A stretch of 64,000 bases of DNA from positions 33,158,106 to 33,222,105 of the forward strand of contig OZ020303.1 in NCBI GenBank assembly GCA_963971305.1. Direction: 5' to 3'. Source of the DNA: Arcuatula senhousia (taxonomy: Eukaryota > Mollusca > Bivalvia > Mytilida > Mytilidae). The translations under genes and the position numbers were made by a program. Below are positions 39,401 through 45,695 of this stretch, piece by piece. Under the pieces are notes generated by a model, which saw only the letters and a list, made by a program, of their open reading frames with translations, was not told the origin of the DNA and ran no database searches. The stretch's first letter is position 1. Each line of letters opens with the position of its first letter.

Positions 39401-40404
39401 TCTGACAAATGCAGTTTGTAAGTTATCATTTGTAATGTTTAACTACAGTATCATCATTTGGCTCTTAAATCGAAAGACCATGTTTCAACCCGTTTGGTAG
39501 ACCCCTGTCAAAATGTCCCTGAAACGATTTATAAACGTTTCTGAATAAACACCATGTTAAGTGTTCTAAACAATCATTGTGTTTCTTTTTTTTTACGATA
39601 ACCTTACTATTTTTCATCGGTTTTTTTAATTGCAAGTATCACGTCGTGTTTCAATAATTTAAGTGCAAAAATATGACTACATGTATTTCGAAGGAGGGTG
39701 GGGTGTTACTAAAAACTTAAGGCGAGGTGTTTTTTAATTATCATCACAGGATTAACAATAAATTCATTATTCATTCATTTCAATAAAAGGAATCATTTTC
39801 TTAAACCGAAATATTATCTAGAGCTTCATGTTTAACTAAACACTGCATTGAAGAAAGTTCAGATTTCATAGAACTCGTTCTAAGTACTACCTGTTTGCCG
39901 ATCAAGTTTGTCGTAAGATAATATCTTGTCAGTTGGAGAAATCTGAGAGTAGGTTGACAAAAGCAAAACAAACGAAACAAAAAACAAACCAAAATATTGA
40001 GATCGAAATAGGAAGCAAATAAAAAAATACATTGTTACAATTTCATATTTGGTTTGCTTTTCGATTCAACTGTTTGACCTACACTTTAATCATCCCAAAC
40101 AGTTATTATTAAAAGAATTGCTTACCTTTGTCGGTACGCAGACTAAAATGACCAAAAGATCTGCCAAAGCCAGGCTGACTAGAAACGTGTTAGTTATAGT
40201 TCTCATCCTTTGGTAAGTAACAACTGTGTATATCACCAGAATATTCCCTACTATTCCCAGTATCAAGGTTGCACCATAAACAAAAGCAACAGGTATGATC
40301 TCTTGTAAATGCAAGGTAAAACTTTCCAGATCATACTCGTAATCGTAAATGGAATAATTTTGAGGAGTGGACGTGGAATGTACTTGTTGTGTTGTATATT
40401 CCAT
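5643..40404 (-). CDS. Class A neuropeptide-type G protein-coupled receptor, six coding exons
   Basis: Join on the minus strand: 40404-40126, 11678-11557, 9044-8921, 7441-7239, 6697-6604, 6053-5643; 1233 nt, 410 aa. Every junction is GT-AG and the phases agree (0, 2, 0, 2, 0). Visible landmarks: extracellular N terminus with an NYS glycosylation site; TM1 with GN at about 52-53; TM2 LALAD; TM3 Cys109 and ERY at 133-135; ECL2 Cys190, which can pair with Cys109; TM6 CWAP at 289-292; TM7 NPIIY at 331-335; a helix-8-like KKFKETFKK and a CSC pair (351, 353) possibly palmitoylated. It would sit in the plasma membrane and signal through G proteins on binding a peptide. Intracellular loop 2 (HPVKAKYMCT..RAKK) and the start of TM6 (KKQVIKML) look most like TRH/ETH-type receptors, but trissin-, orexin- or CCK-like orphans are possible. 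Length is normal for the family and the gene looks intact. Confidence 0.85.
6604..6697 (-). CDS. GPCR coding exon 5 (ICL3), 94-nt cryptic exon
   Basis: Found from signals and phase rather than length. Exon 4 ends in phase 2 and exon 6 must be entered in phase 0, and joining them directly gives an immediate stop (AGG TGA). A strong acceptor (ACTTTTTTCAG) at 6698 and a donor (AAGCAG|GTTTGT) at 6603 bound 94 nt that complete Arg243, add 31 codons (244-274) and leave phase 0. The peptide is Ser-, Asp- and Lys-rich (SNGSSSDPESSPYC, then SRDDNSNKKQ), typical of a third intracellular loop and a likely phosphorylation target. Confidence 0.8.
7239..7441 (-). CDS. GPCR coding exon 4 (ECL2, TM5)
   Basis: 203 nt, codons 176-242 plus two bases of Arg243. 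The acceptor is TTCACAG|CAATAT and the donor TGCAG|GTAAGC. It includes the ECL2 cysteine in EAEWCLKTW and a TM5 with the usual Pro (LLVPVIVMTFAYVNICLELW). Confidence 0.87.
8440..8650 (+). repeat. Dispersed repeat family R (copy in intron 3)
   Basis: Resembles 37115-37300 (+) and 28665-28860 (-). All share an AAGCARRMACTGCTTA..CTTCCGGA head and a TCTYTGYCTTTTCGGACTT end about 180-200 bp apart. It creates a spurious ORF. No coding capacity of its own was seen; the type is unknown. Confidence 0.6.
8921..9044 (-). CDS. GPCR coding exon 3 (ICL2, TM4)
   Basis: 124 nt; its first base completes Arg134 and codons 135-175 follow. The acceptor is ATTTTAG|ATATTA and the donor GGAAGA|GTAAGT. It encodes YYAILHPVKAKYMCT, then the TM4 helix with Trp (VLWISSLVLAAPI). 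Confidence 0.87.
9045..11556 (-). other. GPCR intron 2
   Basis: 2512 nt, AT-rich. It holds a truncated (CACT)-tailed SINE-like copy at 11316-11518 and a diverged relative around 10500-10690. Confidence 0.7.
11316..11518 (+). mobile_element. Truncated (CACT)n-tailed SINE-like repeat
   Basis: Contains the family block CACGTAAAAGACCC..TTTGTGGA..GCCAAGTAGTGCACCA, a CATCATCATG stretch and a GACTCACTCACT end, as in the fuller copies at 23700 and 37690. Its tail ends about 40 bp from the splice donor of GPCR exon 2. Confidence 0.6.
11557..11678 (-). CDS. GPCR coding exon 2 (ECL1, TM3, start of ERY)
   Basis: 122 nt, codons 94-133 plus two bases of Arg134. The acceptor is TTTCAG|TTTGCC and the donor GAGAG|GTTAGT. 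It encodes W-N-L-G-E-F-M-C with the conserved TM3 cysteine and ends inside the ERY motif. An intron within D/E-R-Y is an old and widely shared position in class A receptors. Confidence 0.88.
12660..13045 (-). pseudogene. 3' fragment of a non-LTR retrotransposon (RT C-terminal zinc finger)
   Basis: 98 codons from 12993 to 12697, extending upstream as SYGPRKLNIILTQ. It carries the CRCG......THFFFECP pattern of the zf-RVT domain at the C terminus of LINE ORF2 and ends at a stop. The RT core is absent, so this is a 5'-truncated LINE insertion, a common product of incomplete target-primed reverse transcription. Confidence 0.75.
13046..14456. other. Intron 1 sequence without recognised features
   Basis: AT-rich. 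Short ORFs show no family resemblance. Confidence 0.4.
14457..15747 (+). mobile_element. Hairpin-ended tandem-monomer element A (Helentron/HINE-like)
   Basis: The 5' end at 14457-14467 is ATACCCCCCAC. Six to seven imperfect monomers of about 172-174 bp follow, with the phrase CCCCATGTAGTCGAATGGCT recurring near 14601, 14773, 14947, 15121, 15295 and 15466. Next comes a GGAC-rich microsatellite (15650-15700), then a hairpin at 15713-15741 with stem ATACCCCCCAC/GTGGGGGGTAT, followed by AATAAA. The 5' motif is the exact reverse complement of the right stem arm. Short inverted ends with a 3' hairpin and internal tandem repeats fit non-autonomous Helentron-type or 'pearl'-type elements; that class assignment is inference. 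No protein is encoded. Confidence 0.65.
15748..16412. other. Intron 1 sequence without recognised features
   Basis: AT-rich, with no supported gene or repeat. Confidence 0.4.
16413..16725 (+). repeat. 313-bp duplicated block, copy 1
   Basis: Near-identical to 17128-17440, with a single clear mismatch (GCAAAAATCG versus GCGAAAATCG). The copies flank a 402-bp segment. It contains the phrase CACCGTGGGTATCACAGGTG, which recurs in diverged form near 19566, 19806 and 20141. Confidence 0.85.
16754..16996 (-). CDS. Small putative single-pass membrane protein ORF, possibly a gene fragment or retrocopy
   Basis: 80 codons from ATG at 16996 to TGA. A short Thr/Ser/Pro N terminus is followed by a strongly hydrophobic segment (VQILLFVLILLFSFLVPY, residues about 20-37) and an acidic tail (TADEDDADLHVV). 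The first 166 bp of the segment, including the ATG, are identical to 22440-22605, where the ORF diverges after about ten codons. It sits exactly between two 313-bp direct repeats. It could be an exon of a minus-strand gene, a captured gene fragment or a retrocopy. The protein is not recognised and no splice or poly(A) evidence decides. Confidence 0.35.
   Translation of the reverse strand: MNTSTSPKIYPIPTPSLYKVQILLFVLILLFSFLVPYKVRMFDMTGDTADEDDADLHVVDSEHKDTIGHSSTENFKKNCV
16967..17132 (-). repeat. 166-bp duplication of 22440-22605
   Basis: Identical over 166 bp at a distance of 5473 bp in the same orientation. It covers the putative 5' UTR and first ten codons of the small membrane ORF. Confidence 0.85.
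17128..17440 (+). repeat. 313-bp duplicated block, copy 2
   Basis: Second copy of 16413-16725, offset by 715 bp. Confidence 0.85.
18400..20450 (+). repeat. Degenerate AT-rich tandem repeat region
   Basis: The phrases TTCAATATCAGATCTGAAATA and CACCGTGGGCATCACAGGTG recur many times. The clearest pair of units, about 240 bp each, spans 19440-19915; a (GATA)n run lies at 19772-19806. It looks like an old, diverged satellite inside intron 1. Confidence 0.6.
20660..20836 (+). other. Possible terminal exon or chance ORF on the plus strand
   Basis: A TTTTTCCATGTTCCAG acceptor-like signal precedes an open stretch reading VIALPFASLTLLLDLSTRL and ending in a Gln/Lys-rich tail before TAG. There is no recognised family and no partner exon; it could be chance. 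Confidence 0.2.
21619..21651 (+). repeat. Poly(T) run of 33 bases
   Basis: Thirty-three consecutive T. It may be the A-tail of a minus-strand retroposon, but no body was recognised. Confidence 0.8.
22440..22605 (-). repeat. 166-bp duplication of 16967-17132
   Basis: See the partner. The ATG is present, but the frame ends soon after the point where homology stops. Confidence 0.85.
23700..24102 (+). mobile_element. SINE-like repeat with (CACT)n tail, full copy
   Basis: About 400 bp starting with GTCAGTGCTCAGCCCACAGA. The middle carries CACGTAAAAGACCCCTTTGT, a pyrimidine-rich section and CATCATCATTTCATG, and it ends CGTAAAACACCAA(CTCA)n. Homologous copies at 37690-38122 and 41240-41625 plus truncated ones at 11316 and 24190 show it is dispersed. 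No clear tRNA head was seen, so the SINE label rests on size, dispersal and the short-repeat tail. Confidence 0.65.
24190..24420 (+). mobile_element. Truncated copy of the (CACT)-tailed repeat
   Basis: 3' half only, with CCAGTGGTTTTCAAAATTTA and ACGTAAAACACCGATTCATT. The tail is degenerate. Confidence 0.55.
25048..25196 (+). repeat. 149-bp direct repeat, copy 1
   Basis: Nearly identical to 26009-26158. It begins with CCCGCGCTTTCGCTAGCACA and GGGATAATTAAT, which resembles the tail hairpins of the tandem-monomer elements. Confidence 0.8.
25430..26040 (+). mobile_element. Tandem-monomer element with hairpin-like end (HINE-like)
   Basis: About three monomers of 154-167 bp with the phrase TTGCGTGACACGAAGGAATAATGTG near 25461, 25615 and 25782, followed at about 26009 by TCCCGCGC..GGGATAATTAA, the position where related elements carry their 3' hairpin. 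The 5' boundary is uncertain. Confidence 0.45.
26009..26158 (+). repeat. 149-bp direct repeat, copy 2
   Basis: Second copy of 25048-25196 with one extra base in the G/T run. Confidence 0.8.
26280..26890 (+). repeat. Imperfect tandem repeat with ~160-bp monomers
   Basis: Phrases of the type CTACAAAAGTCTACATTAGG and GTGACCCCTTATAGGGGTTA recur about four times. It is related in style to 60380-60868. Confidence 0.5.
27537..28555 (+). mobile_element. Hairpin-ended element B (Helentron/HINE-like)
   Basis: The header ATACGAGCGCAA at 27555-27566 is followed by a CATGTCGAACCCTGTA block shared with elements C and D. Then come diverged monomers recognisable by GCCCCTAATTTCTAAACGAA, an ACAACAACG microsatellite (about 28470-28495) and a terminal hairpin ATACGTCCGCAA..TTGCGGTCGTAT at 28522-28550. 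The header matches the reverse complement of the right arm with one mismatch. No coding capacity. Confidence 0.65.
28665..28860 (-). repeat. Dispersed repeat family R, minus-strand copy
   Basis: Reverse-orientation relative of 8440-8650 and 37115-37300. Confidence 0.55.
29250..29580 (-). pseudogene. C-terminal remnant of a LINE reverse transcriptase ORF
   Basis: The minus strand reads VNIPTYVTKPTRATRNYH, then SFIPRTIADWNNLPDQV and FKGALWRHL, the usual C-terminal end of LINE ORF2 proteins. An upstream part (EWPTLELRRKAAIL) is in another frame, so at least one frameshift exists. The RT core is absent: a 5'-truncated, decayed copy. Confidence 0.75.
29581..31010. other. Intron 1 sequence without recognised genes
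   Basis: AT-rich with a C/A homopolymer tract at 30471-30523. No supported feature. Confidence 0.4.
31019..31256. mobile_element. 238-bp MITE with 8-bp target duplication (hAT-like)
   Basis: Ends CACTGGCACTTGGAGCATGG and CCATGCTCCAAGTGCCTGTG form inverted repeats of about 38 bp. Perfect TTTAAAAC duplications flank it at 31011-31018 and 31257-31264. An 8-bp duplication is typical of hAT and P-type transposition. The termini resemble the 900-bp element at 54892. Confidence 0.8.
33245..34690 (+). pseudogene. Decayed LINE reverse transcriptase
   Basis: Readable pieces in different frames: VPVNWRTANVSPAYIKGS and ISLTSICFKILEDIID (RT fingers), DLAKAFDKL (catalytic motif A region), VSTDV/VPQ-like and FTDDTI (motif C region), and near the end FPITVRARNALPPDIVELDT. 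Numerous stops and shifts. A dead copy of a CR1/Jockey-type non-LTR element, longer than the other LINE pieces in the window. Confidence 0.75.
35565..36472 (+). mobile_element. Hairpin-ended element C (HINE-like, different 3' end)
   Basis: The header TGCGTCGTATGGCAAAACA and the block ATTGAACCCTGTATG are shared with elements B and D, as are monomers with GCCCCTAATTTCTAAACGGA. The 3' end differs: a GACGGACAGACGG microsatellite and a hairpin-like CTTTCGTCTCCGGCGACGCA. The header TGCGTCG is still the reverse complement of the tail CGACGCA, so header and tail appear to have changed together. Confidence 0.6.
37115..37300 (+). repeat. Dispersed repeat family R, second plus copy
   Basis: Relative of 8440-8650, with a shared CTTCCGGA head and CTTTTCGGACTTCTGGCATT end. 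Confidence 0.55.
37690..38122 (+). mobile_element. SINE-like repeat with (CACT)n tail, full copy
   Basis: Close relative of 23700-24102 over its whole length. It ends GGGCGTTAAACACCAACTCA plus CACT repeats. Confidence 0.65.
39030..39300 (+). mobile_element. Dispersed repeat carrying a hammerhead ribozyme, copy 1
   Basis: Shares about 170 bp with 41632-41820: TGGATTTGGCTTC, TTTTGGTTTTGAG, CTTCCAATGTTTTGATTCAA, the ribozyme, then CCAAATTAAC and TATACCC. Outer ends are undefined. It lies in intron 1, antisense to the GPCR. Confidence 0.7.
39124..39169 (+). ncRNA. Hammerhead ribozyme (type I), solitary copy 1
   Basis: Stem I ATGCTG (39124-39129) pairs with CAGCAT (39164-39169). The core is CTGATGA (39130-39136) and GAA (39150-39152). 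Stem II is GAG..CTT (weak, includes a G-U pair). Stem III is ATAT-CG-ATAT (39153-39162). The predicted cut is after A39163. All invariant core positions are present. Compared with copy 2, the innermost stem I pair is G-C instead of A-U, a compensatory change. Confidence 0.75.
40126..40404 (-). CDS. GPCR coding exon 1 (N terminus, TM1, TM2)
   Basis: Codons 1-93, ending in CVPTK at a strong donor (AAAG|GTAAGC) in phase 0. The ATG at 40404 opens a Tyr/Thr/Ser-rich extracellular segment. Upstream, a TTGCAG at 40471-40476 (minus) could be a 3' splice site, so this exon may begin near 40470 with about 66 nt of 5' UTR, with the promoter in an exon further upstream. Confidence 0.85.
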
Positions 40405-40470
40405 GATTACACCGGAAAGTTTTGCGTGTTGGTAAATTGCAGGCTAGCTTCGGACAGGTAGTTTTGCCAT

Positions 40471-41230
40471 CTGCAATTAAGTAAGTTACACTATGCCAAA
40501 GTTTATATGAAGTTCGATACTTTCAAGTCGTTACTAAAATAGTATAGATGCTCATGGTTTTCAACCATTCTAACTACGTTTCCGATAATTGTTCTTTTTA
40601 ATGTTTAACCTTATGTTAAATACGCCTTCCCAATCCAATCATTTTGTTGCAAGGGCATTTGTCCGCCTGTTTAATTGGAAAGGCGGGAAAACTACGCCAG
40701 ATCGATTACATGATCCTGTTATTGGAAGCTATGCTTACTCGCCAAGTTGTTAAATCTGGTTTCTTTTCTTAATTATATACTATAACAGGAGTACATACAA
40801 GAAAATGGTCATTATAAAGAAGGAAATTGATAACTTTATTGCCTTTTGATTACTTTTTTTTTCAATCGATCAACCTAAATCAAAGATAAAAGAGTGTATT
40901 TGGCTTCATTCTTTGAAAATTAAGAAAATATGTAGATCTCTTTTCGATTGACTGCTGTAAAAACTACTTTTCAGTTAAACAAGAAAGTCGGTATCCTAAC
41001 ACAGTTTTGTTATGAAAATTAATCGAAAGCTATGATGTTTAAAATCCGATTTGGCCTTGTTTGGAATATGACATCCGAACATCTTAGATCCATTCCCGAT
41101 ATATGTTCTCAACTGCAATTCCCCCCCTTTATTTCATTTGAAAACTCCGACAGCACATATCGGACAATGTCTTCCAAGGAGCGTACTCTAAGTGGCAAGT
41201 AGGTCGACAGCTTGTAAGAGGTGCTTAGAG
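40471..41230. other. Region upstream of GPCR coding exon 1
   Basis: Could hold the promoter or a 5' UTR exon of the GPCR on the minus strand. Nothing specific was recognised. Confidence 0.3.
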
Positions 41231-41239
41231 AGCGATTTT

Positions 41240-41625
41240 GTCAGCGAGTCATTGCTATGCTCCTAAATCGATCAAGGTGTGTATCCTACATAGCTGATAG
41301 GGTGTCACTCGTCTGAGGGGCATGTAAGTTCATAATCCGGACATCCTGGCCACTGACAACAGTTGAACAGTGTGTGTGGAAAATGCCACGTTTCATGCAC
41401 GTAAAAGATCCTTTGGCCAAATAGTATACCACATAGGCTTATTTTTTTCGCCCATATATATCCACCTCTTCTTTTTCCAGAAGTTTCCAAATTTTCTGCT
41501 CCGTTTTTTACCACCCATGTAAAACCATACTTTTCTTATCATCATTTAATGTGCATCGCCCTCATAAAATGCATATGCACTACATTGTATTGCCCTCGTA
41601 TGGACGTAAAACATCAATATCCTCG
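41240..41625 (+). mobile_element. Diverged copy of the (CACT)-tailed SINE-like repeat
   Basis: Retains TTTCATGCACGTAAAAGATC, CATCATTTAATG and GGACGTAAAACATCAA, but the CACT tail is lost. It is followed directly by the hammerhead-bearing repeat. Confidence 0.55.
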
Positions 41626-41631
41626 GTGCTG

Positions 41632-41860
41632 GATTTGGCTTCCTTGTTCGAACATTTTGGTTTTGAGTACTTTTCAACAGTTTTGGAATTTGACCTTCCA
41701 ATGTTTTGATTCAAATGCTACTGATGAGAGGTTACTCCTTGAAATATCGATATATAGCATATCCAAATTAACCGTTTATACCCGCGTTTTGGTATTTGTA
41801 ATCAATGAGTTACTTTCTTATTATATACTCCCTTGGTGCCATTTAAGATTTTAGACTCGA
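41632..41860 (+). mobile_element. Dispersed repeat carrying a hammerhead ribozyme, copy 2
   Basis: Homolog of 39030-39300 lying upstream of the GPCR start. The homologous part is about 170 bp. Confidence 0.7.
41715..41760 (+). ncRNA. Hammerhead ribozyme (type I), solitary copy 2
   Basis: Stem I ATGCTA (41715-41720) pairs with TAGCAT (41755-41760), six perfect pairs. The core is CTGATGA (41721-41727) and GAA (41741-41743). Stem II is GAGG/CCTT with loop TTACT. Stem III is ATAT-CG-ATAT (41744-41753). The cut is predicted after A41754. It has a better stem II than copy 1. Confidence 0.8.
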
Positions 41861-42137
41861 GGAGCCATGCCATTCATTTGAAAAAAAATACAAAATGGAA
41901 GTTTCAGGCATTGAAATAGCAATGCCATATACACAATACAAACTCTTACGCACAGCTTGAAATATCCTCAAGCAACACTACGCGCATGCTAATGATTCCA
42001 AATAATTATGTTTATTACGATCGAGCACCATTTTCCATATGATTTCGGGTAGACATCTCCAGAGATTACTCATTAAATTAAAACAGAAAAACCGGGTTGA
42101 AAATGTAAACTAAGAAAAATATCGACAATAAATGAAA

Positions 42138-42588
42138 CCCGGGGGGGGGGGGTTACTTCCTATATACCAATATACGGGATGTGCATTTTTATGGGTCCAT
42201 TTTTCACAATTTTCTACATAGATTTGGGTATCTTTTTTTAAGGAGAACACATAGATTTGGTACCCATTTTTGTTGATGTCTTACATAGGCATGAGAGTCA
42301 AAACAGAAAAGGTGCCATAGACTTGGGTCTTTTGTGTTTTAAGGATACTTAACAAGTTAAGATGTCATTTTAAGTAACTTGAAAGAGACTTGTAACTTAT
42401 TTTATAAGGCTCTATTACATGAAAAAAAAACTTAATTGACTTTTAATTCGTTACATAGATATGGGTATTTTTGGCTAATCACATAGATTTGGGTATGTTT
42501 TTGACGATTTACTGACATAGATTCGGGTACCAATTTCAATCTACAAAATGCACACCCCCGTCATAAAACACCAGAGTAACCCCCCGGG
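42138..42588. mobile_element. 451-bp TIR element with CCCGGGGGG ends and 8-bp target duplication
   Basis: It starts CCCGGGGGGG..GGTTACT and ends AGTAACCCCCCGGG; GTGCATTTT lies in inverted position near both ends. Perfect AAATGAAA duplications flank it at 42130-42137 and 42589-42596. Internally, ACATAGATTTGGGTA recurs in both halves. Non-autonomous. Confidence 0.75.
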
Positions 42589-43161
42589 AAATGAAACAAA
42601 AGAGTGTGTTTAGTGGAGTGAAATTCCAATTTCATGTAGATTGAATGTTTTACCAATAATAAAAGTAGAAATTCTTAACGAAGAAACAAAACGTAAGTAG
42701 TTAAAAAAAAATCACCATATCACGATCTTCAAATATTTTACAGTATAAATAAAATAGTAAATCCGAAATTAAGAGGAATTTCAAATAAAAATGGGAAAAA
42801 AATAAGCTACAGGTGCTATATGAAAGTTGACCCTTTGCACGATGTCGTGAAAGAATATATATTTTTTTATTTGTCAAAGCTCGTGTGATATAAAGCTTCA
42901 TGTAAATAACTTATTCATCATTGTTCATATTCATGACACCATTCTGATTTTTGCTTGAGGAATATGTACGCCAACTACTCTCAGGCTTTTAATGAACTAA
43001 TTCGGTCTTCTTAAAGTCCCCTGCCCAAAAGATAAAAACGGAGCCAACTTTATCACCTTTCACATATTTCAGTCTTCAATTGTTTCCTTCTCGTATTCAA
43101 AGCTTAAATGAACATGACGAATGCTAGAAGGAAATTTGTCCTTAGAAAACTTGGAACATTA

Positions 43162-43369
43162 CTGTAAACCGGGAAATTTTCGCGGCAGTTTTAATTTCGC
43201 GATTTTCGCGGTGACATTGCTAGCGCGAAAATTAAACGGCGCGAATGAACTTGTTTTCTATTGTAGTCTATGGACAATAACATTTCAGCGCGAATTTAAA
43301 ACTGCGCGAACTACAATTGAGTCGTCATACCGCGAAAAAAAGACGGCGCGAAAATTTCCCGGTTTACAG
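43162..43369. mobile_element. Palindromic MITE flanked by TA (mariner-like)
   Basis: CTGTAAACCGGGAAATTTTC at the left and its inverse at the right, with GCGCGAA words throughout, make a near-complete foldback. TA is present on both sides (43160-43161, 43370-43371), as for Tc1/mariner insertions. It explains the spurious ORF here. Confidence 0.7.
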
Positions 43370-44215
43370 TATGTAATAGAAGCCTATTCCTGACTTTCAA
43401 ATATTAAAGACACAGTAGAATCACTAGAGAAATCCTTTTGAGATGAATTCCTTTTATGTCGTATAACAAGACATGAATATCAGAATAGCAAATTATAAAT
43501 GAAATGGATGAAAGATCTTAAAAGACAATACTTGTTAACACTTTGTCGATCTTTATAACTTCACTTTCAAGTCCAATTTACACTTTAAAGCATGTTATTT
43601 GGAATTTGCAAAATTTCATCTCTAAGAATTTGGAAGACATAATTGGTTCGAAAAACTTTAGTTTTTTTTTTCAAATGAGCGAGTTGGTGTTTTACGTCAT
43701 TGCAACACTTTACATGTTTAAATATAAGGGCGATGAACATGAAAAGAATGTTTGGTATGCTAGCTGATGAAAAAAATGTGATTTGGTAGTAGACAAATTG
43801 AGCTGACCGTTAGCAATTCAACGGTTGTGTTGAAAAAAAAATAGGAACTTCTTATCCTTCCATAGCACATGAGTTCACTTTCGTCACGAATTGAATTCGC
43901 TTTCTTGATTGCCTTTTTCAGCTAATTTCATGCTACGAGCCTATTCACCATCCATGACCCACACGAGGACTATTTTGGAAGACTATGGATGTACAAATTA
44001 TTTACAATTTTTTTAATACTGTGTTTCATCGTCGAGCATGTAATTTAAAAGATGTTGGTCCATGCATAATAAGTGTTTTTTCGGCATTGTATAACCCCAG
44101 ACATAGGTTGATTATCTTAGTAATGATTTGGTTCCTCAGTTTGGTATTTTTGGTTTTAATGTTCTATGCTCTTCATATTCATATAGTGTTTGGCATTTTC
44201 AATATTTTCGGTAGA

Positions 44216-44259
44216 GCGCCTCTGATGAGTCTTGAATAGACGAAACGCGCGTCAGGCGT
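44216..44259 (+). ncRNA. Hammerhead ribozyme, array unit 1
   Basis: Stem I GCGCCT/AGGCGT; core CTGATGA (44222-44228) and GAA; stem II GTC-TTGAATA-GAC; minimal stem III ACG-CG-CGT; GUC cleavage site ending at C44253. Such a short stem III is usually active as a dimer, which a tandem transcript would supply. Confidence 0.88.
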
Positions 44260-44573
44260 AGCAAAATTTATTGTCTGGAACTTTGTTGTAATTTGTATTT
44301 CGAACACACGTGAAGGTTAGCACTGCTGGTGGAGTTTTAATTCCCCGAGGTTAGCCCGCTCCGGCACCAGCACTTTTGAGTTGGAAAAAACATCAAAGCT
44401 TTATAATATCTGTCTAAATTTCAAAATTGTCTAAACCCAAAGGTCCTTCCTACCCCAGACATAGGTTGATTATCTTAGTAATAATTTGGTTCCTCAGTTT
44501 GGTATTTTTGGTTTTACTGTTCTATGCTCTTCATATTCATAAAGTGTTTGGCATTTTCAATATTTTTGGTAGA

Positions 44574-44617
44574 GCGCCTCTGATGAGTCTTGAATAGACG
44601 AAACGCGCGTCAGGCAT
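44574..44617 (+). ncRNA. Hammerhead ribozyme, array unit 2
   Basis: Same core and stems as unit 1; stem I is GCGCCT/AGGCAT, with the outermost pair lost. Cleavage after C44611. Confidence 0.87.
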
Positions 44618-44931
44618 AGCAAAATTTATTGTCTGGAACTTTGTTGTAATTTGTATTTCGAACACACGTGAAGGTTAGCATTGCTGGTGGAGCTTTAATT
44701 CCCCGAGGTTAGCTCGCTCCGGCACCAGCACTTTTGAGTTGGAGAAAACATCAAAGCTTTAAATTATCTGTCTAAATTTCAAAATTGTCTAAACCCTAAG
44801 GTCCTTCCTACCCGAGACATCGGTTGATTATCTTAGTAATAATTTGGTTCCTCAGTTTGGTATTTTTGGTTTTACTGTTCTATGCTCTTCATATTCATAT
44901 AATGTTTGGCATTTTCAATATTTTTGGTAGA

Positions 44932-44975
44932 GCGCCTCTGATGAGTCTTGAATAGACGAAACGCGCGTCAGGCGT
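44932..44975 (+). ncRNA. Hammerhead ribozyme, array unit 3
   Basis: Identical in core and stems to unit 1. Cleavage after C44969. Confidence 0.88.
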
Positions 44976-45293
44976 AGCAAAATTTATTGTCTGGAACTTT
45001 GTTGTAATTTGTATTTCGAACACACGTGAAGGTTAGCACTGCGGGTGGAGTTTTAATTCCCCGAGGTTAGCCCACTCCGGCACCAGCACTTTTGAGTTGG
45101 AGAAAACATCAAAGCTTTAGAATATCTGTCTAAATTTCAAAATTGTCTAAACCCTAATGTCCTTCCTACCCCAGACATAGGTTGATTATCTTAGTAATAG
45201 TTTGGTTTCTCAGTTTGGTATTTTTGGTTTTACTGTTCTATGCTCTTCATATTCATATAGTGTTTGGCACTGCTTTTCAATATTTTTGGTAGA

Positions 45294-45337
45294 GCGCCTC
45301 TGATGAGTCTTGAATAGACGAAACGCGCGTCAGGCGT
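45294..45337 (+). ncRNA. Hammerhead ribozyme, array unit 4
   Basis: Identical in core and stems to unit 1. Cleavage after C45331. The unit is 4 nt longer because of CTGC inserted upstream near 45270. Confidence 0.88.
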
Positions 45338-45651
45338 AGCAAAATTTATTGTCTGGAACTTTGTTGTAATTTGTATTTCGAACACACGTGAAGGTTAGCA
45401 CTACTGGTGGAATTTTAATTCCCCGAGGTTAGCCCGCTCCGGCACCAGCACTTTTGAGTTGGAGAAAACATCAAAGCTTTAAATTATCTGTCTAAATTTC
45501 AAAATTGTCTAAACCCTAAGGTCCTTCCTACCCCAGACATAGGTTGATTATCTTAGTAATAGTTTGGTTCCTCAGTTTGGTATTTTTGGTTTTACTGTTC
45601 TATGCTCTTCATATTCATATAGTGTTTGGCATTTTCAATATTTTTGGTAGA

Positions 45652-45695
45652 TCGCCTCTGATGAGTCTTGAATAGACGAAACGCGCGTCAGGCAT
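45652..45695 (+). ncRNA. Hammerhead ribozyme, array unit 5
   Basis: Core intact; stem I is TCGCCT/AGGCAT, so the outer end of stem I is weaker. Cleavage after C45689. Confidence 0.85.

Noticed and set aside
43121..43393. 90-codon ORF
   Set aside because: Its centre is the palindromic MITE; the frame is a by-product.
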